DNA of 64,000 nucleotides from Ktedonobacterales bacterium (GCA_027451525.1 DAIDJF010000003.1:101539-165538), one strand, 5' to 3'; positions 34,569 through 43,434 are shown, numbered from the stretch's first letter. A program made the numbers and translations. Notes: a model not told the origin generated them from the letters alone.

Positions 34569-36425
34569 ATGGACACATCCATCCAGACCTGGGAAGTTTA
34601 TCCGCAACTGTCAAAAGAGGCATTTCATGCAGCTAAGCAACTTGGCGTGAGCGAAATACAAGCTCAATTGCTCGCCAATCGCGGTCTTCATACCCCAGAA
34701 CAGATGCGAACCTTCCTGGATGCGGAGTACAGCCGCTTGCGTGACCCACTGCAATTGATTGCTATGCCCCGCGCGGTAGAGCGAATTCGTCAGGCTCTCG
34801 CCAGTGGAGAGCATATTACTGTCTATGGCGATTTCGACGCCGATGGTGTCACCTCTTCGGCTCTACTCTATCGTGCCTTGCGTCTATTGAAACAACACGC
34901 TGCGCCGCTCGATTATCATATCCCCAATCGCCAGCGTGATGGCTGTGGTCTCAATACGACCGCACTCCATGCGCTACACGAGCGTGGAACGCGCCTCATC
35001 ATAACAACTGATTGTGCCAGTTCCGATGTCGCCCAGGTTGAATTAGCGAATGAACTGGGGATTGATGTCATCATCACGGACCATCACCATCCGCCCACGC
35101 AATTACCTGCTGCCTACGCGATCGTTAATCCTTGGAGACCTGACTATGACGACGTAGAGCGCGTCTTATGTGGAGCCGGTATTGCCTTCAAACTGGTACA
35201 GGCCCTATATCGCTGCTATCAACGTTCAGAGGCAGAAGAGCGCGAGCTACTTGATCTTGTTGCCATCGGCACGGTTGCTGATATCGCCCCACTGATCGGC
35301 GAGAACCATACCCTGGCTCGCCTCGGACTACAACAACTCAACGCAACACGCAAGCCTGGACTACTTGCCCTCATTCGGAGTGCCAACCTGCAAATCGGAC
35401 GCATTCGCGAGCGCGATATTGCCTATTCGCTCTCTCCGCGTATCAATGCCGCCGGACGCATGGAGGAGGCCAGCATCGCCTTTGAACTCCTCACGACCGA
35501 TGATGAACAACGTGCCGCTGAGATTGTCAGTTATCTGGAAATGCTCAACTTGAAACGCCAGCAGCAGACAGAAGAGATGATGCAAAGCGTGCGCGAACAG
35601 GCTCGCACTCAGAGCGAGAAACGTGTCGTTCTCGTCATGGGCAACGACTGGAATGAGGGCATTATTGGTCTCGTCGCGGGCAAACTCTCCGAAGAGCTTG
35701 ACAAGCCGGTCCTCGTGCTTAGCAATGATCGTACAAAGTTGCTCAGTCGCGGCTCAGCGCGTAGTCGCAAAGGCTTTAATTTGATTGCCGCCTTGCGCGC
35801 CTTTGCACATCAGCTTGAACGCTACGGCGGTCATATGCAAGCAGCAGGTTTTACTATTCAAAGCAACCGCATCGTGGACCTGCATCACCATTTATTGCTC
35901 TGGCAGGATGAGCAGGCCACGCTATCCTCTGTCGAGGTTGCCCTTCCGCCAGGAGCCGATAAGACAGTACAGGCACCCGCTGAGGGTGAACCGCGCGAAT
36001 TAACGGCTCTTGTGAGCGAACAAGACACCGTATCGCCGTTGCTTGCTCTTACCCCCAAAATTGCGGACTTGCTTTTCACACGCTGGAGCAACATCAACTA
36101 CGATCTATACAGACAAATCCGTCAACTCGCGCCTTTTGGTGCAGGCAATCCTGAACCAATTTTTATGCTCAATGGTCTGCGCCTCTACCATATCCGCTCC
36201 GGCGGACGTGATGGACAGAACCTGCAACTCTGGCTCGGTATGCCCGATGCCCCTCACGGCAATAGCATCCGCCGCCAGGGCACATTATTCAAAGCCGCCA
36301 ATCGTCTGAAAGAGTTTGAGGGTGTCACCCAGGTCAACATTGTCTTTAAACTGGAATCGCCTGAGGATGAAAGCAAACAAGAGATGTGGTTCCGGCTACT
36401 CGCATTAGAAGCCGCTGGAGTATAA
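34569..36425 (+). CDS. recJ: Single-stranded-DNA-specific exonuclease RecJ
   Basis: 618 residues. DHH phosphoesterase motifs are YGDFDADGVTSSALL (motif I), a DC motif in ITTDCASSD, and the DHH motif in IITDHHHPP, which coordinate Mn. The DHHA1 domain contains GRMEEAS..AFELL and the GSARS element. A C-terminal OB-fold (about 460-600) completes the protein. RecJ degrades ssDNA 5' to 3' in recombination and mismatch repair. GAAGGG 7 bases before ATG supports the start. A palindromic terminator-like element follows. Confidence 0.95.
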   Translation: MDTSIQTWEVYPQLSKEAFHAAKQLGVSEIQAQLLANRGLHTPEQMRTFLDAEYSRLRDPLQLIAMPRAVERIRQALASGEHITVYGDFDADGVTSSALLYRALRLLKQHAAPLDYHIPNRQRDGCGLNTTALHALHERGTRLIITTDCASSDVAQVELANELGIDVIITDHHHPPTQLPAAYAIVNPWRPDYDDVERVLCGAGIAFKLVQALYRCYQRSEAEERELLDLVAIGTVADIAPLIGENHTLARLGLQQLNATRKPGLLALIRSANLQIGRIRERDIAYSLSPRINAAGRMEEASIAFELLTTDDEQRAAEIVSYLEMLNLKRQQQTEEMMQSVREQARTQSEKRVVLVMGNDWNEGIIGLVAGKLSEELDKPVLVLSNDRTKLLSRGSARSRKGFNLIAALRAFAHQLERYGGHMQAAGFTIQSNRIVDLHHHLLLWQDEQATLSSVEVALPPGADKTVQAPAEGEPRELTALVSEQDTVSPLLALTPKIADLLFTRWSNINYDLYRQIRQLAPFGAGNPEPIFMLNGLRLYHIRSGGRDGQNLQLWLGMPDAPHGNSIRRQGTLFKAANRLKEFEGVTQVNIVFKLESPEDESKQEMWFRLLALEAAGV

Positions 36426-36479
36426 GCAACCGTCGAGGTGTAATGATCTACCCGAAGTACAAAAAAATGTAGGGACAGA

Positions 36480-36590
36480 TTATCGTGCTGAAAAATTGAA
36501 TCCGCATACGGCATATAATGCGGATATGGTGTAGGGGCGTGATCAATCACGCCCCTACACCATATCCGCATTATTTTTTCAACACGATTA
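36480..36590. terminator. Large palindromic element acting as recJ terminator
   Basis: A perfect 28-bp inverted repeat (36516-36543 with 36546-36573, central CA) is followed by T6, so it would work as a rho-independent terminator for recJ. Outer arms also match: 36480-36495 against 36574-36590 with about two mismatches. The left side carries an extra 20 bases (36496-36515). The nested palindrome of about 110 bp with G/C-rich core TAGGGGCGTGAT resembles a REP/MITE-type mobile repeat. Confidence 0.65.
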
Positions 36591-36660
36591 TCACGCCCTG
36601 CTCGCAGGCACAAAAAGGGGCGCGATGACATGTGACAGCGCACTACATGTGTACAGAAGA

Positions 36661-37914
36661 TCAGGGATAGACGCCACGAATTTCGGTCGCTTCCGCTACT
36701 CTAGCAACCGCAAGCAGGTAGGCCCCCATACGCATATTCGTCTGCTGCTCTTCCGCTTTCTGGCGTACAGAGCGATAGGAACGCGACATGATTGACTCTA
36801 AACGATGATTAATTTCGTCTTCTTCCCAGAAGAAGCGTTGCAGGTCCTGCACCCACTCGAAATAGCTGACGGTCACACCACCAGCATTCGCCAGAATATC
36901 GGGTACAATCGTCACGCCACGATCGTTGAGAATCGCGTCCGCATCAGGCGTCGTTGGTCCATTGGCCGCCTCGATGATGAGGCGAGCTTGAATACGCCCT
37001 GCATTACGCGCGGTAATCTGGTTCTCTAACGCTGCTGGCACCAGGACATCACAAGGCAATTCCAGCAGTTCAGCATTGGTAACATTCTCAGTATCAGGTA
37101 ATCCACGCAAATTGCCGTGCTCACGCGAATAACGCAATGCGATCATCACATCAATGCCATTGGGATTGTAGACACCACCCGCGATATCGCTTAAACCCAC
37201 GACTTTGCAGCCCAGGTCACTCAGCAGGCGGGCCGAGATGCTGCCCACATTGCCAAAGCCTTGTACCACGACCGCGCACCGCTCAGGCCGCATGTTCAAG
37301 TCTTTCAAGGCCTCGCGCGTCACCACCTGCACTCCGCGCGCCGTCGCCTCCAAACGTCCCTCGCTCCCACCGATTGCCAGCGGCTTGCCTGTGATGACGG
37401 CTGGCACTGAATACCCCATATGCATCGAGTAGGTATCCATCATCCAACTCATTACCTGCGGATTGGTATTCATGTCTGGCGCGGGAATATCACTATTGGG
37501 GCCAATGAGAATAGAGATCTCTGTCGCATAGCGTCGGCTCAGGCGTTCCAGTTCGTTACGCGACATTATATGAGGATCACAGATGACACCGCCTTTCGCT
37601 CCACCAAAGGGAATGCCCACCACCGCGCATTTCCATGTCATCCACATGGCAAGTGCGCGTACCTCGTCGAGCGAAACCTCTGGGCTAAAGCGAATGCCAC
37701 CTTTCGCGGGTCCACGATTAATATTATGTTGCACACGATACCCTGTGAACATCTGCACTTCGCCATTATCCATGCGCACAGGGAAATTGACAATGAGTTC
37801 GCGTTTCGGTTTGCGCAAAATCGCTCGCATCGCCTGCGAGAGTCCCAGCCGTTCTGCCGCCTCATCAAATTGCGCAACCGCCATATCATAAGGATTCATG
37901 ACATCGACTACCAT
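36661..37914 (-). CDS. Glu/Leu/Phe/Val dehydrogenase family enzyme, probable glutamate dehydrogenase
   Basis: 417 residues, normal length. The family signature is VGIPFGGAKGGV with the catalytic Lys; GPAKGGIRF, PAPDMNTN (catalytic Asp), the Rossmann motif VVVQGFGNVGS, and NAGGVTVSYFEWVQD also match. The substrate-pocket KGGIRF and KGG pattern suits glutamate: it interconverts glutamate and 2-oxoglutarate/ammonia. Two starts are possible. ATG 37914 follows GAGGAGG by 9-10 bases; ATG 37953 follows AAAGGTG by 5 and adds 13 residues. I choose 37914 because the family core starts shortly after. A 28-codon ORF upstream ends across this start codon. Confidence 0.92.
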   Translation of the reverse strand: MVVDVMNPYDMAVAQFDEAAERLGLSQAMRAILRKPKRELIVNFPVRMDNGEVQMFTGYRVQHNINRGPAKGGIRFSPEVSLDEVRALAMWMTWKCAVVGIPFGGAKGGVICDPHIMSRNELERLSRRYATEISILIGPNSDIPAPDMNTNPQVMSWMMDTYSMHMGYSVPAVITGKPLAIGGSEGRLEATARGVQVVTREALKDLNMRPERCAVVVQGFGNVGSISARLLSDLGCKVVGLSDIAGGVYNPNGIDVMIALRYSREHGNLRGLPDTENVTNAELLELPCDVLVPAALENQITARNAGRIQARLIIEAANGPTTPDADAILNDRGVTIVPDILANAGGVTVSYFEWVQDLQRFFWEEDEINHRLESIMSRSYRSVRQKAEEQQTNMRMGAYLLAVARVAEATEIRGVYP

Positions 37915-37994
37915 AGACGTGTAACCTCCTCGGTACTGACCAACATTGGCCATGTACGCACCTTTGCTTGTGAAGCCTCATTGCTTCGCTTCAC
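37908..37994 (-). CDS. 28-residue leader ORF overlapping the dehydrogenase start
   Basis: GTG 37994 lies 9 bases after a perfect AGGAGG (38004-38009). The frame runs 28 codons (begins MKRSNEASQA, ends EEVTRLW) to TAG at 37908-37910, which sits within ATGGTAG, just inside the dehydrogenase start at 37912-37914. Translation of the short ORF would carry ribosomes to the downstream start. No family is recognisable. If the dehydrogenase really starts at 37953 the overlap is larger and the case weaker. Confidence 0.35.
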   Translation of the reverse strand: MKRSNEASQAKVRTWPMLVSTEEVTRLW

Positions 37995-38047
37995 GGATAT
38001 ATGCCTCCTGATAAGGCATACGACACATAAATTCCTCATGTCACGGC

Positions 38048-38073
38048 AAAGCCCGCCGTTCAATGGCGGGCTT
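38048..38073 (-). terminator. Terminator after the oligopeptide-binding protein gene
   Basis: AAGCCCGCC (38049-38057) pairs with GGCGGGCTT (38065-38073) around a 7-base loop. Read on the minus strand it ends GGCGGGCTTTGCC, a 9-bp G/C-rich stem with a short T run, 65 bases after the stop of the gene at 38138. Confidence 0.6.
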
Positions 38074-38137
38074 CCACCTGCATGTCTTTCTCAGTATATC
38101 ACTATTTACAAACAGCATTCAAGCCATAAAAGCAGGC

Positions 38138-39772
38138 TCAATGTTGCAGGAGGTAGACATCCGACCAGTCCCCAAAGTACAGGCCGTCCCCATTCAGCGA
38201 GACGCCATGCACATAGGAAGGAATAATCGCCGCCATCGCCTGATGATCGAGCGGGAGCCAACCCACATCAGTAATCGCGATCTGCTCTGCTTTGTTATAG
38301 AGGGCAATACGCTCATTGCCAGTCATCGTCTCGGCTTGCGCAATCGTCTGATCAAAAGTGGCATTGCTCCACTGCCCATTATTATTCGACGCATTGCTCG
38401 TCAGGTTCAATGCCAGCCAGTCATATGGGTCAGGAAAGTCTGCGCCCCATTGCGTGAAACCAAATTGAATCTGATGGTTTGATGTCTCCTGGTTATACGC
38501 ATTCAGTTCAACCGCCCGCAATTTAACCTGGATACCCAGTGCGTTCTGCCACATCTGCTGCAGGACCGCCGCCTCGTCAGGTGTCACCTGCGAACTAGGG
38601 AACGAGAATGAGATAGGCGGAACTTTTGTCGCATCAGGATAGACTGATTGGAAAAGGGCTTTTGCCTTCGTCGGATTATACGGTAGACCAGGATAGTTGG
38701 GCTGATAGCCGGGCATTCCTGGCGGGATAATCGTCGGCGCGGGAATAGCAGTATCCTTGAAAACAGCCTTTACCAGCGTATTACGGTCTGTCGCGTAGGC
38801 AAAAGCCTGTCGGACCGCAGGATTATTAAAAGGCGGTTTGGAGTTATCAAAGAACAATAGGTCGGTTTGCAGCAACGCTACGCGCGTGAAACCGGGTAGA
38901 CTTTGCGCGAGTTGCTGATCAGTCGCGACAATGTTCCAGACAAAGTTATATTGGTTAGCGCGATACGATTTGTACGCCGTCGAGGGATCGCTGACGAAGT
39001 ACATATCAACCTCGCTGAGTTTGGTCTTATTGCCGTAATAATTAGGATTGGGTACAAGAATCATTTTGACATTATGGTCCCACTCCTTGACGATAAAGGG
39101 ACCTGTCCCAATCCCACTCCCCGCAATACTTTGTGACCAGGTTTTTCCGAACTGATTAATCACATTCTGATTGAGCGGATCAAAGAGTGATGTGGTCAGA
39201 TCTTCCAGAAAATAAGGCGTTTGTTGGGTAAGTGTCACCTGCAAAGTATAGTTGTCAATGGCTTTGACGCCCGCTAGCGTTGTAGCCTTCCCATTGCTCA
39301 AAGCAGCAGCCCCCACAATCGGAGCCTCAAAAAAGGAGGCTATCGGCGAGGCAGTCGCGGGCAAGAGGGCGCGCGTCCATGTATAGACATAGGACTGCGC
39401 TGTCACAGGCGTACCATCCGAGAAGGTGATATTGTGCTTGAGATGGAAGGTATACACCTTGCCATCAGTAGACACATCCCAGGTAGCCTGATCGGGAATG
39501 ACATTCAGATTTTTGTCTGAGCGGACCAAACCGCTGTAAATCATGCTCACCACTACGCCAGAATTGGCATCCGGTCCTTGCGCAGGGTCTACCTGATTGG
39601 GATCGGTCGTGCCAACGTTGGGAAAGGTTAGCACCTGTTTCGCAGCCAGTGTTGGTATGGAGCTACTCCCTTGTGTGGTGGTTCCTCCACACGCTGCCAG
39701 GAGCATCACCAGCGTGCCCAACAGGAGTAGCAACGTTGGTGATTTTCGCATAGAGTGTCTGTGTTGCTGCAC
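38138..39772 (-). CDS. Oligopeptide-type ABC transporter substrate-binding lipoprotein (SBP_bac_5)
   Basis: 544 residues. A lipoprotein signal (RKSPT, Leu-rich stretch, lipobox LAAC, lipidated C28) anchors it outside. The mature part follows the family 5 (OppA/DppA) pattern: NQVDPAQGPDANSGVVVSMIYSGLV, TFHLKHNITFSDGTPVTAQSYVYTW, GTGPFIVKEW, FDNSKPPFNNPAVRQAFAYATD, and ADFPDPYDWLALN near the end. It captures peptides or related ligands for an ABC importer. Permease and ATPase genes are not adjacent, so it is an orphan or partners elsewhere. The GTG start with GAGG 6 bases upstream is used; ATG 39751 would shorten it by 7 residues. Confidence 0.92.
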   Translation of the reverse strand: MQQHRHSMRKSPTLLLLLGTLVMLLAACGGTTTQGSSSIPTLAAKQVLTFPNVGTTDPNQVDPAQGPDANSGVVVSMIYSGLVRSDKNLNVIPDQATWDVSTDGKVYTFHLKHNITFSDGTPVTAQSYVYTWTRALLPATASPIASFFEAPIVGAAALSNGKATTLAGVKAIDNYTLQVTLTQQTPYFLEDLTTSLFDPLNQNVINQFGKTWSQSIAGSGIGTGPFIVKEWDHNVKMILVPNPNYYGNKTKLSEVDMYFVSDPSTAYKSYRANQYNFVWNIVATDQQLAQSLPGFTRVALLQTDLLFFDNSKPPFNNPAVRQAFAYATDRNTLVKAVFKDTAIPAPTIIPPGMPGYQPNYPGLPYNPTKAKALFQSVYPDATKVPPISFSFPSSQVTPDEAAVLQQMWQNALGIQVKLRAVELNAYNQETSNHQIQFGFTQWGADFPDPYDWLALNLTSNASNNNGQWSNATFDQTIAQAETMTGNERIALYNKAEQIAITDVGWLPLDHQAMAAIIPSYVHGVSLNGDGLYFGDWSDVYLLQH

Positions 39773-39947
39773 GGACAGCCTCGCTTTCTGCTAAAAAAGA
39801 CAGGAAATAGAGCACCGTTGTAGTGTAAGTAAAGAAGGGTAATCCCTTTATGCGAACAATAGCAGCAAGAATTTTATTTCTCGTTCTTACTCTATATTAC
39901 GCAGATAGCAACGGGGATATCACAAATAGAACAGACATAACAAGAAC

Positions 39948-39970
39948 AGGGCGACCACAGAAGTCGCCCT
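39948..39970 (-). terminator. Hairpin after the quinone oxidoreductase gene
   Basis: AGGGCGAC (39948-39955) pairs with GTCGCCCT (39963-39970), 7-base loop, 27 bases beyond the stop codon at 39997. The following minus-strand bases GTTCTTGTT are only moderately T-rich. Confidence 0.5.
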
Positions 39971-39996
39971 TATAACAAGAGGATACGATCAGGGTT

Positions 39997-40974
39997 TTAG
40001 TCGAGTACAAGCACCAGCTTGCCAAAATTCCGATTCTCGCCCATTTTTACATGCGCGTGCGCGATTTCATGCAAGGGGTAAGTCTGCTCGATAATTGGCT
40101 TGACCTTGCCATTCGCCAACAGAGGCAGCACATGCGTGGCAAAACGGCGCGTGACCGCTAGTTTCTCCTCTAGCGTGCGTGTACGCAGTGTGCAACCCCG
40201 CATCTGGATACGTTTGCCCATCAGCAAGCCAAGATTAACATCCGCCTGCGTTCCACCCAGCGTCGCAAGAAAGACCAGACGGCCCCATGTCGTCAATACC
40301 GTCAGATTTTGCTCCATATATGCCGCACCGATAAAATCTATCACGACATGTACACCCGCCCCTTGCGTCAGACGTTGCACATCGCTAGCAAAATTCTGAT
40401 CTAAGAGGCCGTAATCCAAACCGAGCGGAGTGGCTTGCGTCAGCTTGCCAGAGGTGCGCGATGTTCCAAATGTGACTGCCCCCGCCGCGTGTGCAAGCTG
40501 GATCGCCGCCGTTCCCACACCACTGCCTGCTGCATGAATGAGCACGCGCTCCCCCATCTGTAAGCCAGCCTGCGTGAAAAGGGCATCATGGGCAGTAATA
40601 AATACCTCTGGAATAGCCGCCGCCTGCACAAAATCGAGATTTTCAGGAATTTCAACGAGTAGCCCCTCGTGCGCGAGAATGTACTCCGCCTGTCCACCGC
40701 CCCCTGCCAGACCCATCACCCGTTGACCCGGCTTCCACAGACGCACTTGAGGGCCAACAGCATCAACCTCACCCGCGAATTCCAGGCCGGGAATATCGGC
40801 GGGCGAGCCAGCAGGGGCGGCATAGCCACCCGCGCGCTGCAACAGGTCCGCGCGATTCAATCCAGCCGCACGCACGCGCACGCGCACCAGATCGCCTGTC
40901 GCCTCTGGCATCTCTATGTCGCGTATCTCTAACACATCAGGGCCACCGGGCCTTGTAATAATAACCGCTCTCAT
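39997..40974 (-). CDS. NADPH:quinone oxidoreductase of the zinc-free MDR family (PIG3/QOR-like)
   Basis: 325 residues. GroES-like N-terminal domain with RAAGLNRADLLQRAGGYAAPAG, then the cofactor-binding AAGSGVGTAAIQLAHAAGA and VVIDFIGAAYMEQNL. Structural-zinc cysteines are absent, as in quinone reductases. The AGLNRADLLQR..Y pattern matches the PIG3-type subgroup. It reduces quinones or enones with NADPH, a stress detoxification role. AAGGAG 7 bases before ATG confirms the start. Monocistronic; the stress gene at 41107 lies upstream on the same strand. Confidence 0.92.
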   Translation of the reverse strand: MRAVIITRPGGPDVLEIRDIEMPEATGDLVRVRVRAAGLNRADLLQRAGGYAAPAGSPADIPGLEFAGEVDAVGPQVRLWKPGQRVMGLAGGGGQAEYILAHEGLLVEIPENLDFVQAAAIPEVFITAHDALFTQAGLQMGERVLIHAAGSGVGTAAIQLAHAAGAVTFGTSRTSGKLTQATPLGLDYGLLDQNFASDVQRLTQGAGVHVVIDFIGAAYMEQNLTVLTTWGRLVFLATLGGTQADVNLGLLMGKRIQMRGCTLRTRTLEEKLAVTRRFATHVLPLLANGKVKPIIEQTYPLHEIAHAHVKMGENRNFGKLVLVLD

Positions 40975-41106
40975 GATGACACTCCTTCACATCGTTGTCT
41001 CCTGGCACATTGCCACTCTCTATTGTATCTCTATTATGTTTTGTACGGTAGCCATAAAAGCAGTGTAATATGTCAGTTCCCGACCCTGGCCCTACCTCCT
41101 GATGTG

Positions 41107-41460
41107 CTATATAGTGTAATCTTCTGGTGGAACCTGACCTGTTGCCAGCTTGCCCGGATAGTCGTAAGCACCATTACCGCGCAAAATGCCACTTACCTCG
41201 GACTCGCGCCCATCTGGCCGCACAGAGACAACGGTATGACCAGAGCGAAACTCATTATCATAAAAGGTTGCGCGCTCCTGCGAGATACCCAGGCTCATCA
41301 GATCATTACGCAGGTTATCTGCCGCCGCCCCACTCTTGTGCGTCGCTACTCCTACCTGATCATAACCAAAACCCGACTCTTTGAGCGTGTCCAGTGCATG
41401 ACGCGCCTGCTCTTCCTGCTCGAATATGCCTACTACTATTGGTGTCTGTGATGTTGACAT
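41107..41460 (-). CDS. YflT-like general stress protein
   Basis: 117 residues. The pattern VVGIFEQEEQARHALDTLKESGFGYDQVGVATHK and SLGISQERATFYDNEFRSGHTVVSV matches the heat-induced/general stress protein YflT-like domain (GsiB-regulon type proteins of Bacillus), a small ferredoxin-like fold that seems structural. The C-terminal 25 residues are Gly/Pro/Tyr-rich. AAGGAG lies 11 bases before ATG. A SigB-type promoter (41533-41556) upstream supports a stress role. Biochemical function is unknown. Confidence 0.8.
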   Translation of the reverse strand: MSTSQTPIVVGIFEQEEQARHALDTLKESGFGYDQVGVATHKSGAAADNLRNDLMSLGISQERATFYDNEFRSGHTVVSVRPDGRESEVSGILRGNGAYDYPGKLATGQVPPEDYTI

Positions 41461-41532
41461 ATATGCGTTTTCTCCTTTCTTGTACTTTATCCAGCGATAT
41501 CCATGTCCTTTTATAACATTTCAGGTATAAAA

Positions 41533-41556
41533 TTACCCTTTCTGCTTCACATAAAC
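41533..41556 (-). promoter_or_regulatory. SigB-like promoter of the YflT-like stress gene
   Basis: On the minus strand GTTTAT, 12 bases, GGGTAA, close to the SigB consensus GTTTAA-N12-15-GGGTAT. It is correctly placed about 70 bases before the gene start. No competing sigma-70 pair of similar quality was seen here. Confidence 0.5.
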
Positions 41557-41565
41557 GCCACCACA

Positions 41566-41584
41566 CATGGTGAATTTCACCATG
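41566..41584. promoter_or_regulatory. Perfect 9-bp inverted repeat, candidate operator
   Basis: CATGGTGAA, T, TTCACCATG (41566-41584), a 19-bp perfect dyad just upstream of the SigB-like -35 and about 110 bases from the divergent phosphatase promoter. Suits a dimeric regulator, possibly serving either gene. Confidence 0.45.
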
Positions 41585-41657
41585 CACACCTCCCAGAAGC
41601 GCACCAGATTTTACCAGTTTTACACGGTAGTTGATGACAAAAAGTGTCAGATAAACC

Positions 41658-41686
41658 CTGCGAAAAGGGAGATGGCATGCTACAAT
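41658..41686 (+). promoter_or_regulatory. Candidate extended -10 promoter of the phosphatase gene
   Basis: TGC then TACAAT at 41681-41686; the -35 (CTGCGA at 41658-41663, 17-base spacer) is poor. Start near 41693, about 65 bases before ATG 41758. Confidence 0.35.
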
Positions 41687-41757
41687 ACAAGAAGCAACAA
41701 CGTTGAGTAATCATTGTTCCGCGCATGCGGACAATTCATAGATAAGGATCCAACACG

Positions 41758-42486
41758 ATGACAAACCTCTATCTCATTCGTCATGGGCAGGCAACCACCC
41801 AAGTCTCGGACATTTTGCGCGACGAGGGTCTGACGCCGTTAGGCATTGCTCAGGCCGAGCGTTTACGAGACCGCATTGCCGCGACGGGCGAGATTGCCGC
41901 TGATGTTCTGATCGCAAGTACGTTGCCACGCGCACGCCAGACCGCTGAAATTATCGCGCCTGCGCTTGCACGCCCTATTCTCTTCGATGATGAGGTACAA
42001 GAATTGCGTATCGGCGATGCTGAAGGCATGCACGTAGACGAGTTTCGCGCTAAATTCGGTGGCTATAACGTCGAGGAATTTCCATTTAAACCAGTCGCGA
42101 CGGGCGGCGAGAACTGGGGCATGTTCGCATTGCGCGTCGGTACGGCCTTAGATCGCATCATTCACGAGCACGAGGGCAAAACAATTGTTGTCGTCTGTCA
42201 TGGCGGCGTTATTGACTGCTCTTTCCTCTACTTCTTCGGCATGAACACGCTTGTCCTGCCAGAAACACGCTTTTACACGCATAACACCTCAATCACGCAC
42301 TGGCGTAAAAGCGCACCATTCGGGCGTACTCCCCACTGGCGGCTTGTACGTTACAATGATGACATGCATGTGCGCGATCTGGAGGCCGAGGTACGCATTC
42401 CCTGGGAACATCTGCCCGTCTCCCCAAAACGCGACCAGACGATGACACCCAATCAGCCAACAGTGCCAGCCAGCGAGAGCGACTAG
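41758..42486 (+). CDS. Histidine phosphatase (phosphoglycerate-mutase-like) family protein
   Basis: 242 residues. LIRHGQATT holds the catalytic RHG; ASTLPRARQTAEIIA the second arginine; the acid residue lies in VQELRIGDAEGM; and VVCHGGVID the second catalytic His. This is the cofactor-independent-of-fold phosphatase branch of the family (dPGM-like) and it likely removes phosphate from a small molecule. AAGGATCCAACACG precedes the ATG. Converges with the WD40 gene, 3 bases between stops. Confidence 0.9.
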   Translation: MTNLYLIRHGQATTQVSDILRDEGLTPLGIAQAERLRDRIAATGEIAADVLIASTLPRARQTAEIIAPALARPILFDDEVQELRIGDAEGMHVDEFRAKFGGYNVEEFPFKPVATGGENWGMFALRVGTALDRIIHEHEGKTIVVVCHGGVIDCSFLYFFGMNTLVLPETRFYTHNTSITHWRKSAPFGRTPHWRLVRYNDDMHVRDLEAEVRIPWEHLPVSPKRDQTMTPNQPTVPASESD

Positions 42487-42489
42487 CTG

Positions 42490-43386
42490 TCAAGGCTGTA
42501 GCGGGACGCGATGAATATAAACGACTTTCTCACTGGCAGCGGCGAGGGACGTACCATCAGGCGACCAGGCGATAGAGCGAATCCACGCAGGGTAGACCTG
42601 CAAGGTCAAGAGGGTCTCGCCGCTCTGCGCGTGCCACAAACGCACACTGGCATCATCGCTTCCCGATGCAATATAGCTACCATTGGGTGACCAGCAAGCA
42701 CATTTGACGGCGAGGGTATGCTCGCGATAGGTCACAAGCGTCTGCCCGGTATGGGCATGCCAGACCTGTACCGTCGCATCCTCGCCACCAGAAAGCAGGT
42801 GTATGCTATCAGGAGACCACGCTGTCGCGTACACCGGGCCAATATGACGCCGATACGAAATTTGTGTCTCACCCGTGCATTCATTCCAGATCTGCACAAC
42901 GCCATTAAAACTCGCCGATGCAATCAGACACGAGCGCGCCAACCAGGAAAGCGAGAAGATACGAAACTGACCCGTATGGATATGCTGGCACGCCCCCGTG
43001 TGGGCATCCCAAACTTGCACCGTACTATCACCAAAGTCGCCGCCCGACGCGATAGAGTGCGCATCATCCGACCAACTTAGACAGCGTGCGAAGCGTTGAT
43101 GGCCGCGATAAACCAGCAGTGCCTCGCCTGTCACTACGTCCCAGATATGGATCGCTCCCTCGGTATCGCCCGATGCAATCAAACGTCCATCAGGCGACCA
43201 TGCGACTGTGAGTACGCAACTGCCATGCCCACGATAGATGTGATAACGTTGCTGCTTGTCAGGACTCCAGATCTGTACCGTCTTATCACGCCCACCAGAG
43301 GCCAGTAACTCGTCAGTCGGCGACCATGCCACCGCGAAGATATTATCGCTATGACCTGTATAGGTGATGTACTGGTTAGACGACAT
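42490..43386 (-). CDS. WD40-repeat protein, seven-bladed propeller
   Basis: 298 residues consisting almost entirely of seven WD40 repeats of about 42 residues. Each has the GH...VAWSPDG..IASG..D..VQIW pattern (for example YTGHSDNIFAVAWSP and WSPDGRLIASGDTEGAIHIWD). There is no signal peptide or extra domain, so it is a cytoplasmic protein-interaction platform. ATG 43386 is chosen for GAGG 8 bases upstream; a longer frame adds ten residues. Last gene of the minus-strand block; MoaB is 48 bases upstream. Confidence 0.88.
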   Translation of the reverse strand: MSSNQYITYTGHSDNIFAVAWSPTDELLASGGRDKTVQIWSPDKQQRYHIYRGHGSCVLTVAWSPDGRLIASGDTEGAIHIWDVVTGEALLVYRGHQRFARCLSWSDDAHSIASGGDFGDSTVQVWDAHTGACQHIHTGQFRIFSLSWLARSCLIASASFNGVVQIWNECTGETQISYRRHIGPVYATAWSPDSIHLLSGGEDATVQVWHAHTGQTLVTYREHTLAVKCACWSPNGSYIASGSDDASVRLWHAQSGETLLTLQVYPAWIRSIAWSPDGTSLAAASEKVVYIHRVPLQP

Positions 43387-43434
43387 AGCAGCATCCTCGC
43401 ATATGATGATGGACAATCCGCTTGCAAGACCCGA

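Noticed and set aside
37420..38226. 268-residue plus-strand ORF
   Set aside because: It is antisense to the dehydrogenase and the end of the binding-protein gene, which have clear families; its translation is rich in Ser/His/Arg and has no domain.
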